From NCBI GenBank assembly GCA_035570235.1, contig DATMML010000104.1, positions 1 through 37,669 of the forward strand: DNA of 37,669 nucleotides, in the 5' to 3' direction. The notes beneath the pieces are model-generated. The model did not search any database. It was not told the DNA's origin and saw nothing but the letters and a program-made list of their open reading frames with translations. Of this stretch, positions 23,228 through 31,824 are shown in pieces. A program made the translations under genes and the position numbers. This stretch comes from Vicinamibacteria bacterium (GTDB lineage Bacteria; Acidobacteriota; Vicinamibacteria; Fen-336). Each line of letters starts with the position of its first letter. The stretch's first letter is position 1.

Positions 23228-23962
23228 CTAAGAAAGGAGATCGCCCCAGAGAACCTGGGCCACCACCAGCGCGGCGAGAGCGGCCGTCTCCGCGCGCAGG
23301 ATCCGCGGCCCCAACCCCACGGGCGTGAAGCCCGCGGCGAGCAGGCGGGTGACCTCGCTCGGCTCCCAGCCGCCCGCGGGACCGATCAAGAGAAGGACGG
23401 CGTCCGGGCGCGGGGTCACCACGGCCAGGGATTGCTGGCCGGGCGTCTCCAGCAGCACGACCCGGGGCCCTGGAAACGGGGTCTCGATCAGTGCCTCCAG
23501 GGTCGTGGTGGGAGCGATGCGGGGCACGACGGCCCGACCGCACTGCTCCGCGGCCCCGCTCGCCACCTTGTTCCAGCGCTCGTCGCGCGAGCCGCTCAGC
23601 GCGGGCCGGGCCACCGCCTCCGTGCGGGCCGTGATCACGGGCCAGACCTCCGCCACCCCGAGCTCGGTGGCCTTCTGGACGACCAGCTCCATCCGCTCGC
23701 CGGGGAGGGGCGACAGCGCGACCACCAGGCGAAGGGAGGACTCCGGGGAGGGAGCCACCCGCGCCCCCAGCCGGGCCTGCACGCCCTGCCGCGCGACCAC
23801 GTCCAGGGTGGCCTCGAACTCCTGCCCGACACCATCGAAGACACGAACCGCCGCCCCCGCCCGCAAGCGGAGGACCTGGCGCGCATGGTGGGCGGCGTGC
23901 TCGGGGAGAAAGACGCGCGCACCGGGCGCCGCTCGCGGGACATGGAAGCGGGGGATCCTCAC
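23228..23962 (-). CDS. rsmE: 16S rRNA m3U1498 methyltransferase
   Basis: 244 residues from a GTG overlapping the prmA stop (GTGA). An N-terminal PUA-like part ([30 protein letters not shown]) precedes the SPOUT domain with QKATELGVAEVWPV, RWNKVASGAAEQCGR, LLLIGPAGGWEPSE and the knot end GLGPRILRAETAALAAL. It methylates U1498 of 16S rRNA. The prmA-rsmE pair after dnaJ is the same order as in the Bacillus dnaK operon. Confidence 0.93.
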   Translation of the reverse strand: MRIPRFHVPRAAPGARVFLPEHAAHHARQVLRLRAGAAVRVFDGVGQEFEATLDVVARQGVQARLGARVAPSPESSLRLVVALSPLPGERMELVVQKATELGVAEVWPVITARTEAVARPALSGSRDERWNKVASGAAEQCGRAVVPRIAPTTTLEALIETPFPGPRVVLLETPGQQSLAVVTPRPDAVLLLIGPAGGWEPSEVTRLLAAGFTPVGLGPRILRAETAALAALVVAQVLWGDLLS

Positions 23963-24780
23963 GGTTCACCCCGGACGACGAGCGCGGCCCATTCACCGTC
24001 CCGCCTCCGCTCCACCCGCCCCCGGCCGGCGTAAGCCCGGGCCAGGGCGCCCGCGTCTTTCCCGAGCATCCCGGAGAGCACGAGCGCGCCGCCCGCGGCC
24101 CGGAGGCGCGTGATCTCGTCCCGACGTTCGCGCAGGAGGGCGGCCGTGAGGTTGGCGAGAACCGTATCGAACGCTCCCGCCCGGAGGGAGGACCCGCCGT
24201 CGGCGCGCAGCAGGCGCAGCTCGACCTGGTTCAAGCGCGCGTGGAGACGCGCGGCCTCGAGGGCCAGGGGGTCGAGGTCGAGCGCGGTCACCGACCGAGC
24301 GCCTAGCTTGACCGCCGCCACCGCCAGGAGGCCGGAGCCCGTCCCGAGGTCGAGCACGCGACCGAGGGGGCCCTCCGCGGCCCGCGACTCCAGCGCGGCC
24401 AGGCAGAGGCGGGTGGTCTCGTGGGTGCCGGTACCGAAGGCGGCGCCGGGATCCACGATCAGGAGATCGCTCCCGGGTTCCCCGGGCGCCCAGGAGGGGG
24501 CGATGCGGAAACGGCCGACCCGGAAAGGCCGGAAGCCCTCCCGGAAGCGGGCCACCCAGTCCACCTCCGGGACCGCAGCCGCTTCCAGGCGGGCCCCGGG
24601 GAGGGGGGCGAGCGCCGCGGCCACGTCGCGATCCTGCGGCCCCTCCGCGAAGTAGGCGAGGAGCACGACCCTCTTGGCTTTCCCCGGGGTGACCTGGATA
24701 CCGGCCGTGCCCAGGTCCCAGAGCAGGGCCGTCGCCCGCTCCTCATCCTGCCGCCGCACATCGAGCCGGAACGCCTTCAG
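23959..24780 (-). CDS. prmA: ribosomal protein L11 methyltransferase
   Basis: 273 residues if translation begins at the CTG at 24780, which overlaps the dnaJ stop as CTGA. The next usable start (GTG, 24759) would remove the first strand of the N-terminal domain (FRLDVRRQ). Motifs are [13 protein letters not shown] at the N-terminus, [21 protein letters not shown]-binding [19 protein letters not shown] and the NPPY-like [10 protein letters not shown]. It trimethylates L11. No ATG is available in the region, so the start is uncertain; the rest is secure. Confidence 0.88.
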   Translation of the reverse strand: MKAFRLDVRRQDEERATALLWDLGTAGIQVTPGKAKRVVLLAYFAEGPQDRDVAAALAPLPGARLEAAAVPEVDWVARFREGFRPFRVGRFRIAPSWAPGEPGSDLLIVDPGAAFGTGTHETTRLCLAALESRAAEGPLGRVLDLGTGSGLLAVAAVKLGARSVTALDLDPLALEAARLHARLNQVELRLLRADGGSSLRAGAFDTVLANLTAALLRERRDEITRLRAAGGALVLSGMLGKDAGALARAYAGRGRVERRRDGEWAALVVRGEP

Positions 24781-25904
24781 GAATGCCCCAGGATGTCCTT
24801 CATGCGGTCGAATAGGGACCGGTCCCGGTCCTTGAGGTCGGGCACGGGCAAGGTTTTGGCGATCTGCTCGAAGAGCTTGCGGTGCTCGGGGGTGAGGCGG
24901 GTGGGCACCACCACGCGGACGAGCACGTGCAGATCCCCCCGTCCCTTCCCACCCAGGTGGGGAATGCCCTGTCCTTTGACCCTCAAGACCGTGCCCGGCT
25001 GGGTTCCCTCGTGAAGGTTGACCTTGACCTTCCCGCCGTCCAGGGTCGGCAGCTCCAGGGTCGCGCCCAGGGTGGCCTGGGTCAGGCTCACCGGGATCTC
25101 GCAGAAGAGGCTGTTGCCGTCGCGCTTGAAGAAGGCGTGGTCCTGGACTCGCAGGACCACGAAGAGGTCGCCGGGCGGCGCCCCCACCGTGCCCGGTTCC
25201 CCCTCCCCGGAGATGCGGAGTTGGCTGCCGGTGTCGACGCCGGGCGGGATCTTGATCTGCAGCTTGCGCTCGATGGGGACCTGTCCCTGTCCGTCGCATT
25301 GCTTGCACTGGCTGGCCACGATCTTCCCCGTGCCCCGGCAGCGGCTGCAGGTGCGGGCCACGCTGAAGAACCCCTGCTGGAACGTGACCTGGCCCGCCCC
25401 CGAGCAGGTGGGGCAGGTGGTGGGCTTGGTGCCGGGGGCCGCCCCGCTACCCCCGCAGGCGGAGCAGGTGTCGGATCGGGGGATCTGGATGTGGGTCTCC
25501 GTTCCGAAGGCCGCCTCCTCGAAGGAGATCTCAAGGTTGTAGCGGAGGTCGGCCCCCCGCCGGGGGCCGCCCCGCCGGCGGCCGAAGACGTCGGCAAAGC
25601 CGAAGAAGTCGCCTAGGATGTCGCTGAAGTCCGCGAAGACGGAGGGGTCGAAGCCCGCTCCCCCCGCGCCGCCCAGCCCGGCGTGACCGTAGGTGTCGTA
25701 GCGCTGCCGCTTGTCGGCATCTCCGAGGACGCTGTAGGCCTCGGCCGCTTCCTTGAAGCGCTCCTCCGCCCCTCGGTCCCCCGGGTTTCGGTCGGGATGG
25801 AACTTGAGGGCCAGTTTGCGGTAGGCGGACTTGACCTCCTGCTCGGAGGCGTTGCGGGGCACTCCGAGGACCTCGTAGTAGTCACGGTTGGAAGTGGGGG
25901 CCAT
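24777..25904 (-). CDS. dnaJ: chaperone DnaJ
   Basis: 375 residues. The J domain carries DYYEVLGV and HPD (in [10 protein letters not shown]). A Gly/Phe-rich linker follows ([19 protein letters not shown]). Four CxxCxGxG zinc repeats are present: [32 protein letters not shown]. The C-terminal substrate domain ends [12 protein letters not shown]. It stimulates DnaK ATPase and delivers clients. It lies 53 bases after dnaK, and its stop overlaps the presumed prmA start. Confidence 0.97.
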   Translation of the reverse strand: MAPTSNRDYYEVLGVPRNASEQEVKSAYRKLALKFHPDRNPGDRGAEERFKEAAEAYSVLGDADKRQRYDTYGHAGLGGAGGAGFDPSVFADFSDILGDFFGFADVFGRRRGGPRRGADLRYNLEISFEEAAFGTETHIQIPRSDTCSACGGSGAAPGTKPTTCPTCSGAGQVTFQQGFFSVARTCSRCRGTGKIVASQCKQCDGQGQVPIERKLQIKIPPGVDTGSQLRISGEGEPGTVGAPPGDLFVVLRVQDHAFFKRDGNSLFCEIPVSLTQATLGATLELPTLDGGKVKVNLHEGTQPGTVLRVKGQGIPHLGGKGRGDLHVLVRVVVPTRLTPEHRKLFEQIAKTLPVPDLKDRDRSLFDRMKDILGHS

Positions 25905-25957
25905 GACGGGCTATTCCGGGGGCCGGGCCTCTGCGGGGGTCGTGGACTGCGCCCCCG

Positions 25958-27757
25958 TCACGGCCGGAGCATCGCCTGCCCGATGAGGGTGGCGGCCTTC
26001 TCCATCTCCACGAGCCGCGCCTTCAGCTCGTCCAGGTCCCCTTCGCGGGCTTTCTTGGCCCGCTCCATCGCGGCCAGGATGCGCTCCTGCTCGTCGGGGG
26101 TCAGTTTGCCCTCCAGGGCCTGGACGGAGCGCATGGTGTTGGCGACCAGGCCCTCCAGCTGGCGGACCACCGCCTCCTGGTCCTTCTTGGACCGCTCCAC
26201 CAGCTCGCGGGCCCGCGTCTCGTTCACGAGCCGGCTGACCTCCGACTGGCTGAGACCGCCGGAGGGATGAATGACCATGGACTGGCTGCGGCCGGTGGCC
26301 TGGTCCTGGGCGGAGACGGAGACGATGCCGTTCACATCGATCTCGAAGGAGACCTCGATCTGGGGGACGCCCTTGGGAGCGGGGGGGATGCTGGTCAGCT
26401 CGAACTTGGCCAGGCTCTTGTTGTAGGCCGCCATGTCGCTCTCGCCCTGCAGGACGTGCACCTCGACCCGGGTCTGGTTGTCGGCCACGGTCGTGAAGAC
26501 CCGGCTCTTGCGCGTGGGGATGGTGCTGTTGCGCTCGATCAAGGGCGTGAAGGTACCGTCCTTGGTCTCGATGCCCAGGGTGTGGGGGGTGACGTCGAGC
26601 AGGACCAGGTCCTTCACCTCGCCCTGGATGATCCCGGTCTGGATGGCCGCCCCCATGGCGATTCCTTCGTCGGGGTTCACGGCCCGGTTGGGCTCCTTCC
26701 CGAACACCTTGCGCACCACGTCCGAGACCTTGGGGGCTCGGGTCTGGCCCCCCACCAGCAGCACCTCGTCGATCTGGTCGGCGCGGAGCCCGGCGTCGGC
26801 CAGACACCGGCGGCAGGGCTCGATCGTGCGCTCCAAGAGATCGTCGGTCAGGGACTCGTACTTCTGCCGGGAGAGGACGGTGTTCAAGTGCTTGGGCCCG
26901 GAGGCGTCGGCGGAGATGAAGGGCAGCACGATCTCCGTTTGCTGGGCGGTGCTGAGCTCGCACTTGGCCTTCTCCGCCGCCTCCTTGAGGCGCTGGAGGG
27001 CCATGCGGTCCTGGTGCAGGTCGATCCCGGTCTCGCGCAGGAACTCGGAGATCAGCCAGTCGATGACGCGCTGATCGAAGTCCTCGCCCCCCAGGAAAGT
27101 GTCCCCGCCCGTGGCCCGCACCTGGAACAAGCCCTCCGCCATCTCCAGGATCGAGATGTCGAAGGTCCCCCCCCCCAGGTCGAACACGGCCACGAACTGG
27201 CCCTTGGCGTTCTTGAGGCCGTAGGCGAGGGCGGCCGCGGTCGGCTCGTTGATGATGCGCGAGACCTTGAGGCCGGCGATGAGGCCGGCGTCCTTGGTGG
27301 CCTGGCGCTGGGGATCGTTGAAGTAGGCGGGAACGGTAATGATGGCTTCTTCGACGGGCTCCCCCAGGTAGTCCTCGGCCGCGGCCTTGAGCTTCTGGAG
27401 GACGAAGGAGGAGATCTCGGGGGTGGAGTAGACCTTCTCCTCGATCTGGACGTGCACGTCCCCGTTGGGGGACTCCACCAGCTGATAGGGCAGGAAGCGC
27501 CGGGCCTGCTCGACCTCGCCCGAACTGAACTTGCGTCCGATCAGCCGCTTCACCGCGAAGACCGTGTTCTTGGGGTTGGTGAGGGCCTGGCGTTTGGCGA
27601 TCTGCCCCACCAGACGCTCGCCCTTGGCGGTGAAGCCCACGATGGAGGGAGTGGTCCGCGCTCCTTCCTGGTTCGGGATCACCTGGGGGGCGCCGCCCTC
27701 CATGACGGCCACGCAGGAGTTGGTCGTCCCCAGGTCGATACCGATCAGCTTACCCAC
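25958..27757 (-). CDS. dnaK: chaperone DnaK, lacking the usual acidic C-terminal tail
   Basis: 599 residues from a GTG preceded by GAGG. The ATPase domain shows [51 protein letters not shown] and [32 protein letters not shown] precedes the linker [14 protein letters not shown]. The substrate domain and helical lid are present. The protein stops at [10 protein letters not shown], about 40 residues short of E. coli DnaK, without the disordered Gly-rich stretch and conserved acidic end. The stop codon is clear and a 53-base gap to dnaJ follows, so this looks natural rather than frameshifted. Confidence 0.96.
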   Translation of the reverse strand: MGKLIGIDLGTTNSCVAVMEGGAPQVIPNQEGARTTPSIVGFTAKGERLVGQIAKRQALTNPKNTVFAVKRLIGRKFSSGEVEQARRFLPYQLVESPNGDVHVQIEEKVYSTPEISSFVLQKLKAAAEDYLGEPVEEAIITVPAYFNDPQRQATKDAGLIAGLKVSRIINEPTAAALAYGLKNAKGQFVAVFDLGGGTFDISILEMAEGLFQVRATGGDTFLGGEDFDQRVIDWLISEFLRETGIDLHQDRMALQRLKEAAEKAKCELSTAQQTEIVLPFISADASGPKHLNTVLSRQKYESLTDDLLERTIEPCRRCLADAGLRADQIDEVLLVGGQTRAPKVSDVVRKVFGKEPNRAVNPDEGIAMGAAIQTGIIQGEVKDLVLLDVTPHTLGIETKDGTFTPLIERNSTIPTRKSRVFTTVADNQTRVEVHVLQGESDMAAYNKSLAKFELTSIPPAPKGVPQIEVSFEIDVNGIVSVSAQDQATGRSQSMVIHPSGGLSQSEVSRLVNETRARELVERSKKDQEAVVRQLEGLVANTMRSVQALEGKLTPDEQERILAAMERAKKAREGDLDELKARLVEMEKAATLIGQAMLRP

Positions 27758-27823
27758 GCCGAGCCTCTGTTTTGGCCATGCTCACGACTCCCTCAGGAGG
27801 ACCCGGGGGGTAGGTCCGCCCCG

Positions 27824-28474
27824 CTAGTGTATCTCGTCCGGCTCCGCCGTATCATCCGTCGTCTCGCCCTTGGCCACCTTGACCAGGGCCGGTCGCAGAA
27901 GGCGGTCCTTGAAGGAGTATCCCTTGCGGAAAACCTCCACCACCGTTCCCTCCTCGTAGCCGGGCACCGGCTCGTGCAGGAGGGCCTCGTGGTTCTGGGG
28001 GTCGAATTTCTGCCCCACCGGCTCCTGGGCCACGACCCCGTGGCTGTCGAGGAAGCTCAGGAGCTCCCGCTGCGTGAGCTCGACCCCCGTGCGAAGCGCC
28101 TCTTCTCCGCCCCCCGCCTTCAAGGCACGCTCGAGGTTGTCGAGGGTGGGAATGAGATCCCGGAAGATGGCGGCCACCGCATCCACGGTGGCCTGCTGCC
28201 GGTCTCGCTCCACGCGCTTCCGGTAGTTCTCGAAATCCGCCCTCTTGCGGAGGAGCTGGTCCTGCAGCTCGACCCCCGCCCGCTTCAGGGCCTCGAACTC
28301 CTCGCGGCTGGGGGGGACGCCGGCGGGAGCGGGCGCCATCCCGCCCTCCCCGGCCTGCTCGCGGGAGGGGGCCTCGGGCAGGGGCGATTCCCCGGATCCC
28401 CGGACCGTCCCCGGCGGGACCAAACTCTCCGGAGGCGAAGTCTCCGGGATGCCCTTCCCCTTCCCCTTGCTCAT
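27824..28474 (-). CDS. grpE: nucleotide exchange factor GrpE
   Basis: 216 residues. The first 55 or so residues are Pro/Gly/Glu-rich and disordered. The long coiled-coil helix contains LLRKRADFENYRKRVERDR. The head region shows LIPTLDNLERAL, GQKFDPQNHEALLHEPV and VVEVFRKGYSFKDRLLRPALV. It releases ADP from DnaK. Its ATG overlaps the hrcA stop (ATGA), giving translational coupling; dnaK follows after 66 bases. Confidence 0.95.
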   Translation of the reverse strand: MSKGKGKGIPETSPPESLVPPGTVRGSGESPLPEAPSREQAGEGGMAPAPAGVPPSREEFEALKRAGVELQDQLLRKRADFENYRKRVERDRQQATVDAVAAIFRDLIPTLDNLERALKAGGGEEALRTGVELTQRELLSFLDSHGVVAQEPVGQKFDPQNHEALLHEPVPGYEEGTVVEVFRKGYSFKDRLLRPALVKVAKGETTDDTAEPDEIH

Positions 28475-29514
28475 GACCGCCGCCCCCGCAATACGTTCGA
28501 GACCTCGCGGGCCACGTGGTCCACGAGCGAGACCACGTGCGCGTACTCCATGCGGGTGGATCCGAGGACGCCCAGGCCCCAGCCCAGTTCTCCCTCCACC
28601 CGGCAGCCGGCCGCGACCAGGGCCACGTCCTTCAGCCCCGGGTCCGTATTCTCGTGGCCGATCAGAATCCTTATCCCGTCTCCAGCAATGCAGGCGTTCA
28701 GAATGCGGACGAGACGGCTCTTCTCCTCGAAGGTCTTGAAGAGCGAGCGCATGCGGCCCAAGTCTTCGAACTCGGGCTGGGCGATGATGTTCGAGGTCCC
28801 GTCCAGGTAAACGCTGGCCTCCTCGCCCTCGACCGCGAACGCTTGCTCGCCCAGCGCGATCACGTTCTGGAGGAGCGAGTCGTAGAGCGCCTTTTCCTCG
28901 CGCATGAGCTCGAGGAGCCGGGCGCGGATGGTGGCCAAGTTCATTCCCGCGAAATGGGCGTTGAGGTAGTTGGCGCAGGCTTGGAGCTCCTCCGGGGCCA
29001 GCTTCTCTTCCATCTCTACGACCTTGTTGGTCACGATGCCGGTGGCCGAGACCATCACCACCAGGACCCGGGGGGGAGCGAGGGGGACGAGGTCGATGTG
29101 GCGGAAGCTGGTGTTCGCGATGTCGGGGGCGAGGACGAAGCCCACGTTCCGGCTCAGTCGCGAGAGGAGGTGGGAGGCGCTCTCCAGTACCTGGTCGAGC
29201 GAGCCCTCGGCGCGCAGCGTGCTCTGGATGGCGGCCGCGTCCCGAGCGGGCAGGGGCTGACGACCCATCAGGCTGTCGACGTAGAAGCGGTAGCCGTCGT
29301 CGGTGGGCATCCGCCCCGCGCTGGTGCGGGGGTGGTCGAGGTAACCCAGGGCTTCGAGGTCGGCCATGATGCTGCGCAGGGTGGCGGGGGAGAGGGCCCG
29401 GTTGAAAAGGCGCGAGAGACTCTCCGAGCCGACCGGCTCCCCGGTCTCGATATGCAGTTGGATGAGGGAGCGCAGCACTTCCCGGCTGCGGTCGTCGAGG
29501 CTGGGCGCGGTCAT
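28471..29514 (-). CDS. hrcA: heat-inducible transcription repressor HrcA
   Basis: 347 residues. The N-terminal winged helix reads RSREVLRSLIQLHIETGEPV, GSESLSRLF and LSPATLRSIMADLEALGYL, followed by HPRTSAGRMPTDDGYRFYV. The C-terminal GAF-like domain ends with IGHENTDPGLKDVALVAAGC. HrcA represses heat-shock operons by binding CIRCE and depends on GroEL for folding. It is first in its own operon, upstream of grpE. Confidence 0.95.
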   Translation of the reverse strand: MTAPSLDDRSREVLRSLIQLHIETGEPVGSESLSRLFNRALSPATLRSIMADLEALGYLDHPRTSAGRMPTDDGYRFYVDSLMGRQPLPARDAAAIQSTLRAEGSLDQVLESASHLLSRLSRNVGFVLAPDIANTSFRHIDLVPLAPPRVLVVMVSATGIVTNKVVEMEEKLAPEELQACANYLNAHFAGMNLATIRARLLELMREEKALYDSLLQNVIALGEQAFAVEGEEASVYLDGTSNIIAQPEFEDLGRMRSLFKTFEEKSRLVRILNACIAGDGIRILIGHENTDPGLKDVALVAAGCRVEGELGWGLGVLGSTRMEYAHVVSLVDHVAREVSNVLRGRRS

Positions 29515-29563
29515 CTTTTCAATCGATGCTTCACCTGGAATCGGGACCCCCGGATGCTAGGAA

Positions 29564-29591
29564 ATTATACCCGGATGGTGAAGTAGGGCAA
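29564..29591 (-). promoter_or_regulatory. promoter of the hrcA-grpE-dnaK-dnaJ operon
   Basis: Minus strand: TTGCCC (29591-29586), 16-base spacer, consensus TATAAT (29569-29564). The leader to the hrcA ATG is about 45 bases. Where CIRCE would be expected at the start point there is only a weak CTAGCATCC-N9-GATTCCAGG (29560-29534), matching CIRCE at 6 of 9 and 4 of 9 positions. Confidence 0.62.
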
Positions 29592-29653
29592 GGGGATGGC
29601 CCGCGCGGGCGGAGGGGCGGGCGGGATGGGCCGGCGGCTACCGCGGGCGGGCA

Positions 29654-31138
29654 TCAGGCGTCAATCTGCGCCCGCTGGAGGGTCCCGCTGTAGTCGATGT
29701 AAATGCTCTTCCACTCTGAGAATACCTCCAAGGCCTGCACGCAGGCCTCGCGGTGGCCGTTGCCCGTGTTCTTGGTGCCGCCGAAGGGCAGATGGGTCTC
29801 GGCCCCGATGGTGGGGGCGTTCACGTAGAAGATGCCGGTGTACATCTCGCGCATGGCGGTGAAGGCCTTGTTGATGTCCTGGGTGTAGATGGAGGCGGAG
29901 AGCCCGTACTCGACGGAATTGCCGACCGCGATGGCCTCCTCGAGCGAGTCCACGGGGATGACGGACACCACGGGTCCGAAGATCTCCTCGCTGGAAACCC
30001 GCATCCGGGGGGAGCAGTCGCCGAACACCGTGGGCTCGTAGAAGTAGCCGCGGTCGTACTCGTCCCCGGACAGGCGGTGGCCGCCGCAGAGCAGCTTGGC
30101 CCCCTCCTCCCGACCCACGCCCACGTACCTGTCCACCGTCTTCAGCTGGTTCTCGCTCACGCAAGGCCCCATCTCGGTGCGGGGGTCGAGGCCGTTGCCC
30201 ACCCGCAGGCTGCGGGCCCGGTCCACGAAGGCCTCCATGAACTCTCGGTAGACGCGCTTGTGGACGGCCACCCGGCTGGCGGCCGTGCAACGCTGTCCGG
30301 TGGTCCCGAAGCCGCCCCAGACCGCCCCCTCCACGGCCAGGTCCAGCCGGGCGTCCTCCATCACCATGATGATGTTCTTGCCGCCCATCTCCAGGTGGCA
30401 GTGCTTGAAGGCGGGGGCGCAGGCTTCGGAGACCTTCCGCCCCACCCCGGTGGAGCCGGTGAAGGAGACGATGCCCACGTCCTTGTGGGACATGAGCGGG
30501 GCGCCCGCTTCGAGGCCCCCGCCCGTGACCATGTTCAGCACTCCGGGAGGGAGCCCGGCCTCCTCGAGGGCCACGACCAGGTTCACGACCGAGAGCGGGG
30601 TATCGGTGGCGGGCTTGATCACCACCGTGTTGCCGAGCACGAGGGCGGGCATCATCTTCCAAGAGGGGATGGCCATGGGGAAGTTCCAGGGGGTGATGAG
30701 CCCGGCGATGCCCACTGGCATGCGCACCGACATCTGGAACTTGTTGGGGAGCTCGGAGGGGGTGGTCTGTCCGAACTGCCGCCGCCCTTCTCCCGCCATG
30801 TAGTACGTCATATCGATGGCTTCCTGCACGTCCCCCCGGGTCTCCGCCAGGACCTTTCCCATCTCCCGCGTCATGTCGCGGGCGAAGTCCTCCTTGCGCC
30901 GGACCAGGATCTCGGCGGTCCGGAAGAGGATCTCCCCCCGCTTGGGCGCGGGAAGCGAGCGCCATCCCGGGAAGGCCGCGCGGGCCGCGGCTACCGCCTG
31001 TTCCACGTCCTCGGGGCCCGAGTCCGCGAAGGTGCCCACGAGCTCGCGGGTGTCCGCGGGGTTCCGGTTCTCGAAGGTGCGGCCGCTCCGGGCGGGGACC
31101 CAGGCCCCCGCGATGTAGTTGCCGTGCTTGGTCTGCAT
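29654..31138 (-). CDS. NAD(P)-dependent aldehyde dehydrogenase
   Basis: 494 residues, complete ALDH superfamily fold. The cofactor region reads [19 protein letters not shown] then KPATDTPLS, with [11 protein letters not shown] and the general-base Glu in HLEMGGKN. The nucleophile Cys284 is in GQRCTAASR, and [13 protein letters not shown] is conserved. The C-terminus [17 protein letters not shown]...[13 protein letters not shown] resembles the 2-oxoglutarate semialdehyde/aminoadipate semialdehyde group. Substrate is not decided by sequence. It lies 41 bases after the bactofilin gene on the same strand, with no catabolic neighbours to indicate a pathway. Confidence 0.88.
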   Translation of the reverse strand: MQTKHGNYIAGAWVPARSGRTFENRNPADTRELVGTFADSGPEDVEQAVAAARAAFPGWRSLPAPKRGEILFRTAEILVRRKEDFARDMTREMGKVLAETRGDVQEAIDMTYYMAGEGRRQFGQTTPSELPNKFQMSVRMPVGIAGLITPWNFPMAIPSWKMMPALVLGNTVVIKPATDTPLSVVNLVVALEEAGLPPGVLNMVTGGGLEAGAPLMSHKDVGIVSFTGSTGVGRKVSEACAPAFKHCHLEMGGKNIIMVMEDARLDLAVEGAVWGGFGTTGQRCTAASRVAVHKRVYREFMEAFVDRARSLRVGNGLDPRTEMGPCVSENQLKTVDRYVGVGREEGAKLLCGGHRLSGDEYDRGYFYEPTVFGDCSPRMRVSSEEIFGPVVSVIPVDSLEEAIAVGNSVEYGLSASIYTQDINKAFTAMREMYTGIFYVNAPTIGAETHLPFGGTKNTGNGHREACVQALEVFSEWKSIYIDYSGTLQRAQIDA

Positions 31139-31179
31139 GCTGGCTCCCGAGGGGGAGGTCAGCGGAGAAGAGGGTCCCC

Positions 31180-31638
31180 TCAGGAAGCGGCGGCCTTCTC
31201 GTCCTTGCGCACCACGTCCTTCCGGCCGGACATGTCGCTGTTGCCCTTGAAGGTGGCCCCCTCCGCGATCACCACCCGGGGAGATCGTATGTTGCCGGTG
31301 AGGCGCCCGGTGGCCTGGATCTCCACCCGCTGGCTGGCCTGGCAGTCGCCCACGAGCTCGCCGCTCACCACCACGGACTGGGCTTCGACGTTGGCCTTGA
31401 CCACGCCCCCCGGTCCCACGCGCAGGTCGCGCGAGATGCGGATCTGCCCCTCCACCACGCCCTCCACGAGGATGTCCTCGTCCCCCGTGATCTCCCCCTT
31501 CACGGTGGTCTTGGAGCCGATCAGGCAGGTCCCTCCCGGACGTGGAGAGGGAGCAGGGGCGGGAGCGGGGGGCGCGACCCGCGGGGGAGTGAGCGGCTCG
31601 ACCGGTTTGCCTTCAGGGGGCTTGCCGAAGATTCCCAT
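31180..31638 (-). CDS. bactofilin
   Basis: 152 residues with GGGAGGA before the ATG. A Pro-rich unstructured N-terminus of about 35 residues precedes the right-handed beta-helix domain. Its six-residue periodicity is visible in [54 protein letters not shown] and [18 protein letters not shown]. Bactofilins polymerise into membrane-associated filaments that position cell-wall or polarity factors. A basic/acidic tail ends the protein. It is co-oriented with the tRNA-Gly 50 bases upstream. Confidence 0.93.
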   Translation of the reverse strand: MGIFGKPPEGKPVEPLTPPRVAPPAPAPAPSPRPGGTCLIGSKTTVKGEITGDEDILVEGVVEGQIRISRDLRVGPGGVVKANVEAQSVVVSGELVGDCQASQRVEIQATGRLTGNIRSPRVVIAEGATFKGNSDMSGRKDVVRKDEKAAAS

Positions 31639-31656
31639 GATTCCTCCCGACGACGT

Positions 31657-31668
31657 CCGGAGCTCCGG
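31657..31668. repeat. 12-bp perfect palindrome between tRNA-Gly and bactofilin
   Basis: CCGGAGCTCCGG. It lies 20 bases after the tRNA 3' end in the minus direction and just before the bactofilin ribosome site. It could be a processing or operator site; there is no T-run. Confidence 0.35.
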
Positions 31669-31688
31669 TCAGTGCGCCCGGCGATGCG

Positions 31689-31764
31689 TGGAGCGGGCGA
31701 CGGGAATCGAACCCGCGACACCGAGCTTGGGAAGCTCGTACTCTACCAACTGAGCTACGCCCGC
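31689..31764 (-). tRNA. tRNA-Gly (anticodon CCC)
   Basis: 76 bases with encoded CCA. The acceptor stem GCGGGCG (31764-31758) pairs with CGCCCGC (31699-31693), followed by discriminator T and CCA (31691-31689). The D arm is GCTC-AGTTGGTA-GAGT. The anticodon stem-loop is CGAGC-TTCCCAA-GCTCG with anticodon CCC, and the T arm is GCGGG-TTCGATT-CCCGT. It reads GGG glycine codons, common in this GC-rich genome. U73 fits glycine identity. Confidence 0.96.
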
Positions 31765-31784
31765 TCGAATCAAGAAACAAGGCC

Positions 31785-31813
31785 ATGATAACCACCCGAA
31801 GGTCGGGGGTCAA
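31785..31813 (-). promoter_or_regulatory. promoter of tRNA-Gly
   Basis: Minus strand: TTGACC (31813-31808), 17-base spacer, TATCAT (31790-31785). Initiation would be about 14 bases before the mature tRNA 5' end. It may also serve bactofilin and the aldehyde dehydrogenase if read-through occurs. Confidence 0.6.
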
Positions 31814-31824
31814 GGTGCCGGAGC

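Noticed and set aside
27750-27779. Nine-codon upstream frame overlapping the dnaK start
   Set aside because: ATG at 27779 ending at a TAA across the dnaK GTG could be a regulatory leader, but it has no ribosome site of its own and may be chance.
26267-28810. 847-residue plus-strand frame opposite dnaK-grpE-hrcA
   Set aside because: Spans three antisense genes, is His/Gly/Leu-rich and has no domain.
29534-29560. CIRCE operator upstream of hrcA
   Set aside because: Spacing is right but only 10 of 18 consensus positions match and the two halves are not symmetric, so it is not called as a site.
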